Positions 49,624 to 59,609 of a stretch of DNA of 64,000 bases are shown piece by piece. This stretch comes from JABDIY01 sp963751955 (GTDB taxonomy: Bacteria; Actinomycetota; Acidimicrobiia; Acidimicrobiales; SZUA-35), in contig CAVVWM010000002.1 in the NCBI GenBank assembly GCA_963751955.1, forward strand, positions 682,001 to 746,000, written 5' to 3'. The position numbers and the translations under genes were made by a program. The notes beneath the pieces were generated by a model. The model ran no database searches, was not told the DNA's origin, and saw only the letters and a list, made by a program, of their open reading frames with translations. Every line of letters begins with the position of its first letter. Position 1 is the first letter of the stretch.

Positions 49624-51341
49624 TCGACTACGAGATCGACCAGCTCGAACCGGTTCTGAAGTTCAGAGGACCCATCGTCGAGGTTCGTTTCGGAACGCCC
49701 TTCGAAGGTGATCCACACCAAGATGTGGGAGCCGGTCAGGCCGTCGAGATCAACGCTGCCGGTACCGTTGACGCCTTCGAGAACGAAGGGACCCTTCGGC
49801 CATCCGTCAGGTCCGCTTTGAGCGGTGTCGCCGACGAAGACGTTTGCGCTCCATCCTTGAGTAGGTGAGATGATCTCCAGACGGGTCAGAACCGAGGGAG
49901 CCTCCAACGAGATTAGATACCCGACCCCGGGCTTCACCCCGGAGAACCCCGGTTTGCGATAGGTCTCGGTCTTCCACGCGGTTGTCTCGTCGCCGTCGAT
50001 CGCTTCACCGGCAAGGTCATCGTTCTCGGTGTTGTCACCGAGCGGATCGACCGCCTGGCCCAACGCAATGATCGGAGGCCCGAACTCTTGCACCGGGGTG
50101 AGCGAAACGGTGTCGGCGGAGGTCTGATCGACCGGCTCACCCTGCTGGGCCTCTGGATCAGCAACGTCTCGCCCGAAGCGGGAGATGAGCGCAGTGGCGA
50201 TCACCAGTGCACCAAGAACCAGGCACAGAAGCACAAAGCCCCCCACCGACGGTGCGGGGATCCGGGACTTGGCGGTTTCGCTCGATTCGGTCAACTCGTC
50301 GGTGATCGCATTTGCTCCGTAGCCGGTGGCCGGAGGAGCGGGCAACCCCAGATCAGCGGTGTCGACGGCAGTGCCGGGCTCGTTGTGCATTCCGCTGACC
50401 CCACTGCGGGGCACCGATATCGGGCGCAGGTCGATAGTGGTGAGGTCAACCGGACCGCTTCCAGCAGGCGTGAGTTCTTCGGACTCGATTCGGATCGATG
50501 AGAGTTGTACGGCCAGCTCCTCGGCCGAGCTCGGACGATCCTCTGGGTCCTGTTCGAGTAGTCGTTCGATCAGCCGATCGAGGCTGGTTGGTAGGTCGGG
50601 ACGAAACTGCGAGAGACGAGGTGCGATGTTGACAACCCGAGCCTGGGCGGTGGCATAGTCATTCCCTTCGTCGAAGGGGGGCCGGCCGGCGAGCGCCTCG
50701 AAAAGCACGATGCCCAGTCCGTACAGGTCAGATCGGGCGTCGACCTCGTCTCCGAGAACTTGCTCGGGCGAAAGGTACTTGGCGGTGCCCAGGAGGGTGC
50801 CGGTTCGGGTGAGGTCGGTGTCCTCGCCTGCCTTGGCGATGCCGAAATCGGTGACGCGAATGCGGCGGTCCTCACAGAGCATGATGTTGGACGGCTTGAT
50901 GTCGCGATGAATCACGCCACCGGCGTGGGCAATGCTGAGTGCCTCGGCGATCTGTCGACCCATGTCAACCACGTCACGGGCAGGGAGTTTCACATGCTCG
51001 TCGAGCACTGAGCGCAGAGTGCGGCCATCGATCCGCTCCATGACGATCGCTTCGAGGCCATCGTGGCTGACCGCGTCATAGATCGCCACGATCGCGGGAT
51101 GTTGGAGGCGGGCTGCGTTCACGGCTTCCCGCCGAAAACGGCGGAGAAAGGCAGCGTCGCGCGCCAGGTGGGCGTGAAGAATCTTCACTGCAACCCTTCG
51201 ACCCAAAGTGTGATCTTTCGCTTCCCAGACCTCGGCCATTCCACCCGAATCGATGTGGGAGCCAAGTTCATAACGGTTGGCCAGAAGCTCGCCGGTCGAG
51301 GGGGTTCTGTACGGGGCGGTCATGCGAGTGGGCTCGTTCAC
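49620..51341 (-). CDS. Membrane Ser/Thr protein kinase with extracytoplasmic beta domain
   Basis: 573 residues. The cytoplasmic kinase domain is catalytically complete: glycine loop SGGMAEVW, ATP-lysine K53 in VAVKILH, HRDIKPSN with D147, and DFG (165-167). A juxtamembrane linker of about 90 residues and one helix (about 367-386) lead to an outside domain (about 400-573) with a galactose-binding/discoidin-like look (NDDLAGEAIDGDETTAW, ISPTQGW). In mycobacteria this slot holds MurJ fused to a pseudokinase; here there is an active kinase and no MurJ. The GTG overlaps the DUF6049 stop. Confidence 0.92.
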   Translation of the reverse strand: MNEPTRMTAPYRTPSTGELLANRYELGSHIDSGGMAEVWEAKDHTLGRRVAVKILHAHLARDAAFLRRFRREAVNAARLQHPAIVAIYDAVSHDGLEAIVMERIDGRTLRSVLDEHVKLPARDVVDMGRQIAEALSIAHAGGVIHRDIKPSNIMLCEDRRIRVTDFGIAKAGEDTDLTRTGTLLGTAKYLSPEQVLGDEVDARSDLYGLGIVLFEALAGRPPFDEGNDYATAQARVVNIAPRLSQFRPDLPTSLDRLIERLLEQDPEDRPSSAEELAVQLSSIRIESEELTPAGSGPVDLTTIDLRPISVPRSGVSGMHNEPGTAVDTADLGLPAPPATGYGANAITDELTESSETAKSRIPAPSVGGFVLLCLVLGALVIATALISRFGRDVADPEAQQGEPVDQTSADTVSLTPVQEFGPPIIALGQAVDPLGDNTENDDLAGEAIDGDETTAWKTETYRKPGFSGVKPGVGYLISLEAPSVLTRLEIISPTQGWSANVFVGDTAQSGPDGWPKGPFVLEGVNGTGSVDLDGLTGSHILVWITFEGRSETNLDDGSSELQNRFELVDLVVE

Positions 51342-53284
51342 AGTGCTTCGGCGGCGTCAGCGGCGACGTGTCGGGAAGCGGGCTGGGCGGGTTCGGCGTG
51401 AGTCCGAACTCCAACGAGGTGAGGACGGTTGGGTTTGGATCGTCGCGAATTTCGGAACCACCACAGCAGCAGGAAGGCAAGCGCCGCTCCTGAAATGGCC
51501 CAGCCGAGTCCTGGAACAGCGGTCGATCGGATTTGGTATCGGCTGGTGGAAAGCACTCGACTCTGGTCCGGCGTTGTGGCGGTTACCTCCAGCGTGGACA
51601 CACCAAGCGTACGCGCTCTTGCGGTGAGTTCGAAGGTTGTTTCGCCGGGCGGGACCGTGAGCACTCGGCCATCCTCCGCTATCTCTACGCGATCGCCCCT
51701 GAACTCGAGGCGCACGAGCCGGGCGCTGTCGGCGTCATTTCTTATTGTCAATGGCAGCGGTCCCTCCACTGCGGCAAGCGTGAGTGACTGAGCCGACGGA
51801 AGTGAGATGGCCGACAAGTCGGTGAGCAGTTCGGCCTTTGCTCGCTCGATGGCCCGGGCCCTGTCGGTTGGATTTCGGGTCCGGCTCAACGAATCCACCA
51901 GCAATTGCTCGAGAGCTGGATTCTGCACACCGCGGAACGATCGGCTGGTTTGGGCGAGCTGCTGTAGTTCGGCGATTGCCGGACCGGAGTCGAGCAGGTT
52001 TTGTTCGGGTCGTTCGGCTGCGAGCAGTGGATTCCGTGGCTGGGTCTTCATCGCTTCGAGGAGTGACACCGGGCGGAGCGGCCCGTCCTCGGTGAGGGTT
52101 GCGAGGAACGCGTCCAGCGATTGCGAGTCCAGAACGGAGGCCCCCTCACCTCCGAGGATGACCGAGGACTTGTCCTCAGCGGCTCGAAGCGATAGCCGGG
52201 CGTACAGCTCATAGATATCGCTGGGGGAGAAGCTGCGAAACCCTTGGGACGCAGAGAGCTCTTCGGTCAGTTGACGATCGGGCTGGATGATCTGTAAACG
52301 CCCGCTGGCAGTAGTAATCGCCCCTGTGTCGACCTCATTCGTACGGGTGCTGAACGCAGCGAGAACGCCGGACTGGTTGACAAGTTCTGCGCCGGGCGCG
52401 GTGAGGGCAGAAGAAAGCATCACGACTTCGGGGAGGGGGGCCAGTCCGAGATCGGTCAATCGTTGTGCATTGGCCGCCAGCGCCTGGGTGTAGAAGCGGC
52501 CTTGATCGATCTCCGCAAGTGCCGAGGGGTCGAGGTCGAGGCCGGCGTCGGACATCACTGGTCGTCGGGCGGCGGCGCGAGAGAACTGCTGTGCGAGGGC
52601 CTCGTCCCCTTCGAGTTGGGTCAGCACTCCCTCATCGATTTGCACGACGAAAGGGACCGCTGGGTGCGTGGACAAGAACCACAGACCATCGGAGAGGTCC
52701 AGTCCATCGGCGGGGGAGAGGGCCAGTACTACGGCGAAGTCGAGCGTCGCCATTTCGGCCCGATCTTGGGGGAGGCGAACCACGGTGGAAGACACGGCGG
52801 AGACCAGACCCTCAGATGACCTGATCTGGACGGTGAAGGGGTAAACCCCGGGTCCTGGCAAATACACTCGTGCGTCCGATGCGGGGGAGATGCTCCGGAC
52901 CGGAATTGTCAGAACGAGGTTGCCCTCGGCATCGGTTGGGAGCTCGGCGAGCGGCACCGGACCTCGGCGGTTCAGTACCGTTGTGGTGGGGGCACCAACG
53001 TCGCGTTCGGTGTCGACGCGCTGATGAAACAGCACACTCACGAAGAGGTCTTCTTGGAACTCCCCACTCCAGTCCAGGGTGATGTCGATCGCTCCATCGG
53101 ATTCAACCGAGGCGGTTTGGGAGACCAAACGAAGGGTCCCGGGCGCAGGTGTCGCATCATCGCCAGGAGACTCGGTACCGGATTCGGTTTCCTGAGCCTG
53201 GGTAACCGTTGGCAACACAAGCGACGCACCGGCTATCAGCATCGCCGACAGTCCTGCCCCAAACCCCCGACCTAACCGGCCCAT
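51338..53284 (-). CDS. DUF6049 envelope protein
   Basis: 648 residues from ATG 53284. A signal peptide (GAGLSAMLIAGASLVLPTVTQA), a large extracytoplasmic region of about 570 residues, and a C-terminal helix (VPGLGWAISGAALAFLLLWW) with a short basic cytoplasmic tail. By position and shape it corresponds to the mycobacterial DUF6049 protein upstream of MurJ. Function unknown; anchored, outward-facing. The start overlaps the GNAT gene by 13 bases and the stop overlaps the kinase start. Confidence 0.85.
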   Translation of the reverse strand: MGRLGRGFGAGLSAMLIAGASLVLPTVTQAQETESGTESPGDDATPAPGTLRLVSQTASVESDGAIDITLDWSGEFQEDLFVSVLFHQRVDTERDVGAPTTTVLNRRGPVPLAELPTDAEGNLVLTIPVRSISPASDARVYLPGPGVYPFTVQIRSSEGLVSAVSSTVVRLPQDRAEMATLDFAVVLALSPADGLDLSDGLWFLSTHPAVPFVVQIDEGVLTQLEGDEALAQQFSRAAARRPVMSDAGLDLDPSALAEIDQGRFYTQALAANAQRLTDLGLAPLPEVVMLSSALTAPGAELVNQSGVLAAFSTRTNEVDTGAITTASGRLQIIQPDRQLTEELSASQGFRSFSPSDIYELYARLSLRAAEDKSSVILGGEGASVLDSQSLDAFLATLTEDGPLRPVSLLEAMKTQPRNPLLAAERPEQNLLDSGPAIAELQQLAQTSRSFRGVQNPALEQLLVDSLSRTRNPTDRARAIERAKAELLTDLSAISLPSAQSLTLAAVEGPLPLTIRNDADSARLVRLEFRGDRVEIAEDGRVLTVPPGETTFELTARARTLGVSTLEVTATTPDQSRVLSTSRYQIRSTAVPGLGWAISGAALAFLLLWWFRNSRRSKPNRPHLVGVRTHAEPAQPASRHVAADAAEAL

Positions 53285-54039
53285 TCGAGCACCACCAATC
53301 CGGAGGGTTCTGGCTCGAATCCCACGTGGCGGTAGAGCGCTAGCGCACGCTGATTCCGTTCCTGGGTGTTGACCATGATTCGGATTGCGTTGCGGCGACG
53401 AAGCCACCGAAGAGCATCCTCGACGAGGATGCGTCCTATGCCCTGCCCCTCGGCCCGTGGATGAACCGCAAGACGCTGGAGATACCCCCGCTGACCTGCG
53501 AGTCCGGTGACTGCATACCCTTGCACACCGTCGGCACTGGTGATGACGCGATACCGGTGCCGAGGGGTGGCGCGGCGCGCTTCCCGAAGGGCTTCTACAT
53601 CAAAGCGCCAGAACGGCTCGAACGCGGCGCGGTCCACATTGATCACATCGTTTTCGTGCCATCGACGACCTGGACGAAGCTCATGGCCATCGGGCAGGGC
53701 CCAGGCGCGATAACTGTGGTGGCCCGGCGAGGTACGAAGGTCGAGCGCCAACAGGTGAAGTTGTTCGTGAATCGTGAAACTTGCCCTGAGGAAGGGTTGG
53801 GCATCCCGGTGGGAAAGTGCAGGCGTCACCGCTCTGGCAATGCCCCGTCCCCGGAGACGGTCGGTCACCTTGGTGATGTCGTGGGCGGAGGGCAACATGG
53901 ACGCCCTGCCCGGTCCAACCAGTGCGACCCCTTCAGTTCCTTGCCAGCTGCTGACCCGCACACGCGTTGTGCTGAGCCCGCCGACCAGCGAGCGGCCGCC
54001 CGGTGCGGACGCGGATGAGGGAACTGCAGCCGAACTCAC
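53272..54039 (-). CDS. GNAT-family N-acetyltransferase
   Basis: 255 residues; the GNAT domain occupies the C-terminal half: LQRLAVHPRAEGQGIGRILV is the acetyl-CoA loop and VNTQERNQRALALYRHVGF the end of the fold. The N-terminal half is a degenerate, possibly second GNAT-like or unrelated domain. The substrate is unknown. First gene of the operon leading to DUF6049, kinase and sigma. Confidence 0.85.
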   Translation of the reverse strand: MSSAAVPSSASAPGGRSLVGGLSTTRVRVSSWQGTEGVALVGPGRASMLPSAHDITKVTDRLRGRGIARAVTPALSHRDAQPFLRASFTIHEQLHLLALDLRTSPGHHSYRAWALPDGHELRPGRRWHENDVINVDRAAFEPFWRFDVEALREARRATPRHRYRVITSADGVQGYAVTGLAGQRGYLQRLAVHPRAEGQGIGRILVEDALRWLRRRNAIRIMVNTQERNQRALALYRHVGFEPEPSGLVVLEWAG

Positions 54040-54121
54040 TACTCACCTAGGGTAGGCGGCTACCGGGGGCCCCGTTCGTCAACTTCGGAACCTCGCCCAA
54101 AGGCCATGTACCGTAGAGGGC

Positions 54122-55138
54122 GTGTCCCTCCTGTTGGCAACCAACGATCTGTGCTGGCTGCATGAGACCGGCCCCCACCACCCTGAGCGACCCGCTCGTC
54201 TCGACGCATTCCGTCGTGGGATCGAGCGGGCGGAATTGGCCGAAGCGGTCACGTGGGTAGAGGCACCGCCGGCGGAGCGATCAGCCGTTGAGAGAATCCA
54301 TCCTGGGGAGGTTCTCGATCGACTCCATATGTTGTGTATGCAGGGCGGGGGACCAATTGACGCTGACACGATCGTGAATGAGGTGTCCTCGGATGCAGCA
54401 TGGGTTGCAGCCGGTGCCGGTCTCGAATTGATACGCCGACTCGATGCCGGTGAGGCGGACGCTGGCTGGTCGGTGGTGAGACCGCCGGGCCACCATGCTC
54501 TGCCGAACAAACAGATGGGTTTCTGTCTCATCAACAATGTGGCCGTCGCAGCCCGATTCCTCGCCGATCGTGGTGAACGGGTCGCAATCGTCGACATCGA
54601 CGCCCACCACGGCAACGGCACTCAAGACATCTTCTACCACGATCCCGATGTTCTGTTCGTGAGCCTTCACCAGTATCCCTGGTATCCCTACACCGGCGCC
54701 CTCGATGAAATCGGCAGCGGCGCGGGGGAGGGGACCACGGTCAATATTCCACTGCCAGCCTCCACCGCAGGTTCTGTCTACCGCTCCGCAGTCGATGATG
54801 TAGTTGTTCCCCGTATCGAGCAGTTCGCTCCCACCTGGCTACTTATCTCGGCCGGATTCGATGGCCATCTGGCGGATCCGATCACGGATCTCGGTCTCAG
54901 CTCGGCCGACTATGCCGACGTCTCCAGCACGCTCATGGAACTTGTTCCTGCCGGGCGGCGGCTTCTCTTCCTCGAGGGTGGCTATGACACCGATGCGCTG
55001 GCAGCGTGTGCCGGTTCTGTGGCAGCTGCGGCGGTGGACCATGAGTATCGTCCCGAGCGAGCCACTTCTGGCGATCGGGGCACAGCGGAAGTCGCAGCGG
55101 CGAAGCAGCTGCACGTGACTCGCGCCGAGCATGGCTGA
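54122..55138 (+). CDS. Histone-deacetylase-family (AcuC/AphA-like) deacetylase
   Basis: 338-residue zinc amidohydrolase. RPPGHHA has the catalytic His pair, DIDAHHGNGTQ and SAGFDGH supply the zinc Asp/His/Asp ligands, and FLEGGYD ends the site. Families act on acetyl-lysine (AcuC) or acetylpolyamines. GTG start. pcnA begins inside its last codons. Confidence 0.93.
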   Translation: MSLLLATNDLCWLHETGPHHPERPARLDAFRRGIERAELAEAVTWVEAPPAERSAVERIHPGEVLDRLHMLCMQGGGPIDADTIVNEVSSDAAWVAAGAGLELIRRLDAGEADAGWSVVRPPGHHALPNKQMGFCLINNVAVAARFLADRGERVAIVDIDAHHGNGTQDIFYHDPDVLFVSLHQYPWYPYTGALDEIGSGAGEGTTVNIPLPASTAGSVYRSAVDDVVVPRIEQFAPTWLLISAGFDGHLADPITDLGLSSADYADVSSTLMELVPAGRRLLFLEGGYDTDALAACAGSVAAAAVDHEYRPERATSGDRGTAEVAAAKQLHVTRAEHG

Positions 55139-56369
55139 GCCCGCGCAGATTCCCAAAGCAGCACAGAAGTTGGCGGGTCTGTTCAGCGCCGCGGGGTTCG
55201 AGCTCTATGTCGTGGGTGGAGCTGTCAGGGACCAGGTTCTCGGGTTGTCGTCTTTCGAGGACGACATCGACATGACAACCGACGCACGACCGCCGGATAT
55301 TCTGCGGATCGTCGAGCCAATTGCGACCGCTGTCTGGCGACAGGGTGAGAGGTTCGGCACAATCGGCGCCAACGTATTCGATCGGTCAGTAGAGATAACC
55401 ACTTACAGAAGTGAGTCCTATCATGGGAATAGTCGCAAACCCGTGGTGGGTTTCGGGGATGACTTACGCACCGACCTCAGTCGGCGTGACTTCACGATCA
55501 ACTCGATGGCCCTGAGTGCCAGCAACGGTGAGCTCCACGATCCCTTCGATGGTGCCAAGGACTTGGTAGCCAAACTGTTGCGGACGCCTCTTTCACCTCA
55601 GGTGTCCTTCAACGATGATCCTCTTCGGATGCTCCGGGCGGCCCGGTTTGCCAGCAGGTTGGCATTGCGTTTCGACGGTGCTCTGGTGGACGCGGCGAGG
55701 GTGTTGGCCCCGAGGATGGAAATTGTTTCCGGTGAGCGGGTCTTCGCCGAGATCGAGCGGCTCTTGTCCCTTCCAGATCCGTCAGCCGGAATTGAGTTTC
55801 TCTGGCAGACCGGGATCTTGTCGGCCTCGTTCGGTGTTCCAGTGCTTGGGCCCTACGCAACCGTTGAGGACGCAGTCGCGCGAATGGCCGACGAAACGCC
55901 GATTGACACGGGAGTACGTTGGGCAGCGCTGTGCCAACTGGTTGATGTTGACGTCGACGTACTCGGCCAGCTTCTGAAGATGTCTACCGATCGACGTAGC
56001 GATCTGTCATCCCTTGCCACCAACCACGTGCCGCGGGTCTTTGACCCACCAGTCTTGCGCCGCATGATTCTCTGGTTGGGCCCTGATCGGGTGAATCGGC
56101 TGGTGCAGCTCCAGAGGATCACGGGTGGAATGTCGGAGGCAGAATTGGACCGCTTCCAGAACGCCTTCAACGAGCACGCGGCTCTGGAACCGGCAGACGT
56201 GCTTGTCTCGCCCTTGTCGGGATCCGACATCCTGGCTCTCCTCAAAGTTGAACCGGGACCACTGGTGGGACGGATCAAGCTTCACCTGGAGTCCCTTGCC
56301 ATAGAAAACGGTCCCTTGACACGGGACGAAGCAGCCGTTGCAGCAGAAAAGTACGCGGCGCAGAATTGA
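55131..56369 (+). CDS. pcnA: CCA tRNA nucleotidyltransferase / poly(A) polymerase family
   Basis: 412 residues of class II nucleotidyltransferase. GGAVRD, metal-binding DDIDMTT and SRRDFTINSM define the head; the neck and body follow. It adds or repairs the CCA end of tRNAs, needed here since the tRNAs do not encode CCA. No HD domain motif is obvious. It overlaps the deacetylase by 8 bases. Confidence 0.95.
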   Translation: MAEPAQIPKAAQKLAGLFSAAGFELYVVGGAVRDQVLGLSSFEDDIDMTTDARPPDILRIVEPIATAVWRQGERFGTIGANVFDRSVEITTYRSESYHGNSRKPVVGFGDDLRTDLSRRDFTINSMALSASNGELHDPFDGAKDLVAKLLRTPLSPQVSFNDDPLRMLRAARFASRLALRFDGALVDAARVLAPRMEIVSGERVFAEIERLLSLPDPSAGIEFLWQTGILSASFGVPVLGPYATVEDAVARMADETPIDTGVRWAALCQLVDVDVDVLGQLLKMSTDRRSDLSSLATNHVPRVFDPPVLRRMILWLGPDRVNRLVQLQRITGGMSEAELDRFQNAFNEHAALEPADVLVSPLSGSDILALLKVEPGPLVGRIKLHLESLAIENGPLTRDEAAVAAEKYAAQN

Positions 56370-56428
56370 CCAAGCCGAGCTCGGGGGCGGGCTCGCCACC
56401 ACGTCGGTTCGAGCGTTACCCTCGGGCC

Positions 56429-56830
56429 GTGGCCAGTCGCTCGAGAATCGGAACCGGTGGAGTTGTCAGCTACCGATTGTCCCGGCAGCAAATGGTCGAC
56501 GCCGTCGCTGATGGGCGATGTGATCGCGCCGACGTTTGTGACGCACAGCCTGAGCTCCGACGTGTGGCCAGCAACCACGCCACGCCGCTATCGGAACCCT
56601 GTCCGATCTGCGATTCGGATCAGCTTGGTGTCGTTACGTTCGCATTCGGCCCCGGGCTTCCCAGCGGAGGTCGCTGCATCACCGATCTTCGGGAAGTGCA
56701 GCGCCTACGGCGACGGGGACGGCCCACACGCGGATATCGGGTTGAGGTCTGTCAGGCCTGCTGGTGGAACCATCTCCGAGAGACATTCCCGATCAGCGAC
56801 CGCTCCCGATCCAGAAGGTTGCTGGGCTGA
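56429..56830 (+). CDS. DUF5318 zinc-binding-like protein
   Basis: 133 residues from GTG 56429; a TTG at 56366 overlapping the pcnA stop is in frame. CPICDSDQLGVVTF and EVCQACWWNHL give two CxxC pairs, and YRLSRQQMVDAVADGRCDRADVCDA is the family start. It corresponds to the small protein before ponA in mycobacteria. Function unknown. Confidence 0.85.
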   Translation: MASRSRIGTGGVVSYRLSRQQMVDAVADGRCDRADVCDAQPELRRVASNHATPLSEPCPICDSDQLGVVTFAFGPGLPSGGRCITDLREVQRLRRRGRPTRGYRVEVCQACWWNHLRETFPISDRSRSRRLLG

Positions 56831-56902
56831 AGGGCAACCAGCAGCGTCCTGCCGCGCGCCGGTGACGAGACCTAGAATGGATCGTCAGGTTGTCGGCTGC
56901 CG

Positions 56903-59113
56903 ATGCCGCACGGAGCCGATGCTCGGCTACAACTATCCACCGCTGTGATAGAACTTCTCCTCAAGCCTCGCCCCCCGAGGAATCGCCGCCGAAATCCTCT
57001 TTGGCGACTTCGGCGACTGGGACTTCTCCTGGTGTTGGCCGTCATTGGTGCGCTCGCCTCAGCCGTGATGGTGTTATCAACCCAGATTCAGCTTCCGGAG
57101 CTGGCGACCCCTGAACTGAGCGAAACAACTTTTATCTGCACTGCTGAAGTCACAGGACCGTGCACCCGTGATGTCGCCACGGCAACGTTGTCATCAGAGC
57201 AAGATCGTGAACTCGTAACCTATGACCAAATCCCGCCCGTTCTCATCAACGCAGTCATTGCGGCTGAAGACAAGGACTATTTCGACCATCAAGGGGTAGA
57301 CCCGTACGGCATCGCTCGAGCCCTCTACCAGGACATCAGGTTCGGCGGAACACTTCAGGGTGGCTCGACCATCACCCAGCAATACGTCAAGAACAGTTTC
57401 CTCACGCCTGATCGAACCCTGGCTCGAAAGATTCGGGAGGCAACCCTGGCGATCAAGCTGGAGCGGGAGGCAGCCGGAGACAAGCGAGCGGGCAAGGAGC
57501 AGATACTCAACGATTATCTGAACCTGATCTACTTCGGGCGTGGGGCCTACGGGATTCAGGCGGCGTCCCAGGCCTATTTCGACAAGAACGTCGAGGAACT
57601 CAACCTTGCCGATGCTGCCTACCTGGCTGGGCTCATCCGTGCACCCGAGAGCGCAGACGCGAGAGACAACCCCGAAGAGGCAAGGCGTCGCCGTTCAACT
57701 GTGCTTCGGCGGATGTTGGAAGACGGCCACATCACCGAATTGGAGGCCGAGCGAGCCGACAAGCGGACACTGAGCACGATCATTCCTCAGGTCAGCCGGG
57801 CCGGCCTCGGTGAGGTAACCGGGTCTGAGTTCGGATCGGAGTACTTCATAGAGGCTGTTCGTCAGCAGCTCGCCCAGATCTACCCTGATGGTGGGCTTTA
57901 CACTGACGGCCTCCGTGTGTTCACGACACTCGATCACACTCTGCAACGCCATGCGTATCAGACCGTGGTCAATGAACTCCCCCCTGAGGACCCGGAGAAC
58001 CCGGCGGCCTCCATCGTGGCCATCGATGCCCGTGGCCGGGTGGTCGCGATGATGGGCGGGACCGATTTCGGCGCGAGCGAAGTGAACTTGGCCACGGGCC
58101 GCAGCGGTGGAGGTTCGGGTCGTCAACCAGGTTCGGCGTTCAAACCCTTCGTTCTGGCAGAGTCGTTGGAGCAGGGATTCTCCGCCCGCTCGCTCTACTC
58201 GGCCCCGTCGGTGATCGAGATCGAGGGCGCAAACAACGGCGGCGTATGGCGGGTGAAGGGTGGCGGTTCGTCGAAGGGTTACAGAGACCTGATCGATGGG
58301 ATGCGAGTGTCCTCCAACGTGGTGTACGCCCAACTCATGATCGACACCCGTCCGGATCAAGTTATTCAGATGGCCGACAAACTGGGTATCACCGCCGACC
58401 TGCCAGCAGTGAACTCGCTTGTGTTGGGTGCTGGCGAGGTTTCGGTCCTGGACATGGCATCGGCTTACAGCACGTTCGAGAGGGAGGGCGTCGCGCTCGA
58501 GCCTGTGCTGATCGAGCGGATCGAAAACGCCGAGGGTCAGGTCTTGTGCTGGTACCCGGTCGATGGGGTCTGTCGGGAAGAGTCCGAGCGAACCGGCGAA
58601 CAAGTGATCGAACCCGAGATTGCTTGGCAAGTGAACCACGCCTTGTCTTTGGTAGTCAGCGACGGAACCGGCCGCAATGCCCAGATTGCACAACCGGCGG
58701 CTGGGAAGACCGGAACAACCCAGGATGCGCGCGACGCATGGTTCGTCGGTTTCACGTGCGACCTCACCGCAGCGGTGTGGATGGGGTATCCGGGCGCCCC
58801 GGGCGAGCCGCCAAGGTTCATGGACGATTTCCGCGGGATCGAGGTACACGGTGGTGACTTCCCGGCCGAAATGTGGGCCGAATTCATGACCCGGGCTAGC
58901 GAAGATGACCAGGCGCTGTGTACCGAACTTCCGACCTCTGACGAGTTCGATGGTCGGGTTCGCAACACCAACCTCTCGACCACCACGACGGTACCGGCCT
59001 GCCCAGCCCCCGGCGAGGAACCACTCGACCTGGGCATCGTAGAGTGCGTTCCAGCTCCTACACCCGTGGACACCGTGCCTCCGACCACGGTGGCCGAGTC
59101 AGGCGACGGCTGA
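56903..59113 (+). CDS. ponA: Class A penicillin-binding protein
   Basis: 736 residues. A cytoplasmic basic head, one helix (GLLLVLAVIGALASAVMVL), a GT51 glycosyltransferase with EDKDYFDHQGVD and GGSTITQQYVKN, then a transpeptidase with S411 in PGSAFKPF (S-x-x-K), S-S-N and KTGTT at K602. Ends in a Pro/Thr/Val tail with a few cysteines. It polymerises and cross-links peptidoglycan. A GTG at 56945 would remove 14 residues. Upstream DUF5318 and downstream rpsF match mycobacterial order. Confidence 0.96.
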   Translation: MPHGADARLQLSTAVIELLLKPRPPRNRRRNPLWRLRRLGLLLVLAVIGALASAVMVLSTQIQLPELATPELSETTFICTAEVTGPCTRDVATATLSSEQDRELVTYDQIPPVLINAVIAAEDKDYFDHQGVDPYGIARALYQDIRFGGTLQGGSTITQQYVKNSFLTPDRTLARKIREATLAIKLEREAAGDKRAGKEQILNDYLNLIYFGRGAYGIQAASQAYFDKNVEELNLADAAYLAGLIRAPESADARDNPEEARRRRSTVLRRMLEDGHITELEAERADKRTLSTIIPQVSRAGLGEVTGSEFGSEYFIEAVRQQLAQIYPDGGLYTDGLRVFTTLDHTLQRHAYQTVVNELPPEDPENPAASIVAIDARGRVVAMMGGTDFGASEVNLATGRSGGGSGRQPGSAFKPFVLAESLEQGFSARSLYSAPSVIEIEGANNGGVWRVKGGGSSKGYRDLIDGMRVSSNVVYAQLMIDTRPDQVIQMADKLGITADLPAVNSLVLGAGEVSVLDMASAYSTFEREGVALEPVLIERIENAEGQVLCWYPVDGVCREESERTGEQVIEPEIAWQVNHALSLVVSDGTGRNAQIAQPAAGKTGTTQDARDAWFVGFTCDLTAAVWMGYPGAPGEPPRFMDDFRGIEVHGGDFPAEMWAEFMTRASEDDQALCTELPTSDEFDGRVRNTNLSTTTTVPACPAPGEEPLDLGIVECVPAPTPVDTVPPTTVAESGDG

Positions 59114-59274
59114 GGGGTCGGCGCAGCAGAGGCCCGTCCAAAGTGGGGGACAACGGAGTTCCTCCCGAGATAGTCGCGAAGCCGAGATCGGCGGGTATCG
59201 TCGTAGAGCTATATTCACCCTGCCCCGGCTTGGGGCTCCGGAGCAGTCCGGATCCGTAGGGAGGTTGCTCCAAC

Positions 59275-59598
59275 GTGCGAGCCTACGAACTGATGATCAT
59301 TTTTTCCGCCGAACTCGACGAGTCGACGGTCCAGACCTCCCTCAACAAGATCACCGGTCTTGCCGAGGCAGCTGGTGCGTCGGTGGAAAAGATCGACAAG
59401 TGGGGCCTCCGCCGCTTCGCCTATGAGATCAAGCACAAGTGGGAGGGTTTCTACGTCGTGCTCGAGATCTCCTCACCCAACGCGCTCGACGAAGTCGATC
59501 GGACGTTGCGGCTCGCGGACGACGTCGTCCGCCACAAATTCATCCGACTGCCTCTTGCCGAAGCCCACCGACGTGGTCTCGCAGCAGTCACTGCCTGA
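59275..59598 (+). CDS. rpsF: 30S ribosomal protein S6
   Basis: 107 residues: RAYELMIIFSAELDESTVQ, WGLRRFAYEIKHKWEGFYV and RHKFIRL. GTG start with GGGAGG 9 bases upstream. First gene of rpsF-ssb-rpsR-rplI. Confidence 0.96.
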   Translation: MRAYELMIIFSAELDESTVQTSLNKITGLAEAAGASVEKIDKWGLRRFAYEIKHKWEGFYVVLEISSPNALDEVDRTLRLADDVVRHKFIRLPLAEAHRRGLAAVTA

Positions 59599-59609
59599 GA
59601 GGAAGACTC

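Noticed and set aside
58748..58763. parS-like GTTTCACGTG in ponA
   Set aside because: Only 12 of 16 positions, inside conserved coding sequence far from parAB; likely coding coincidence.
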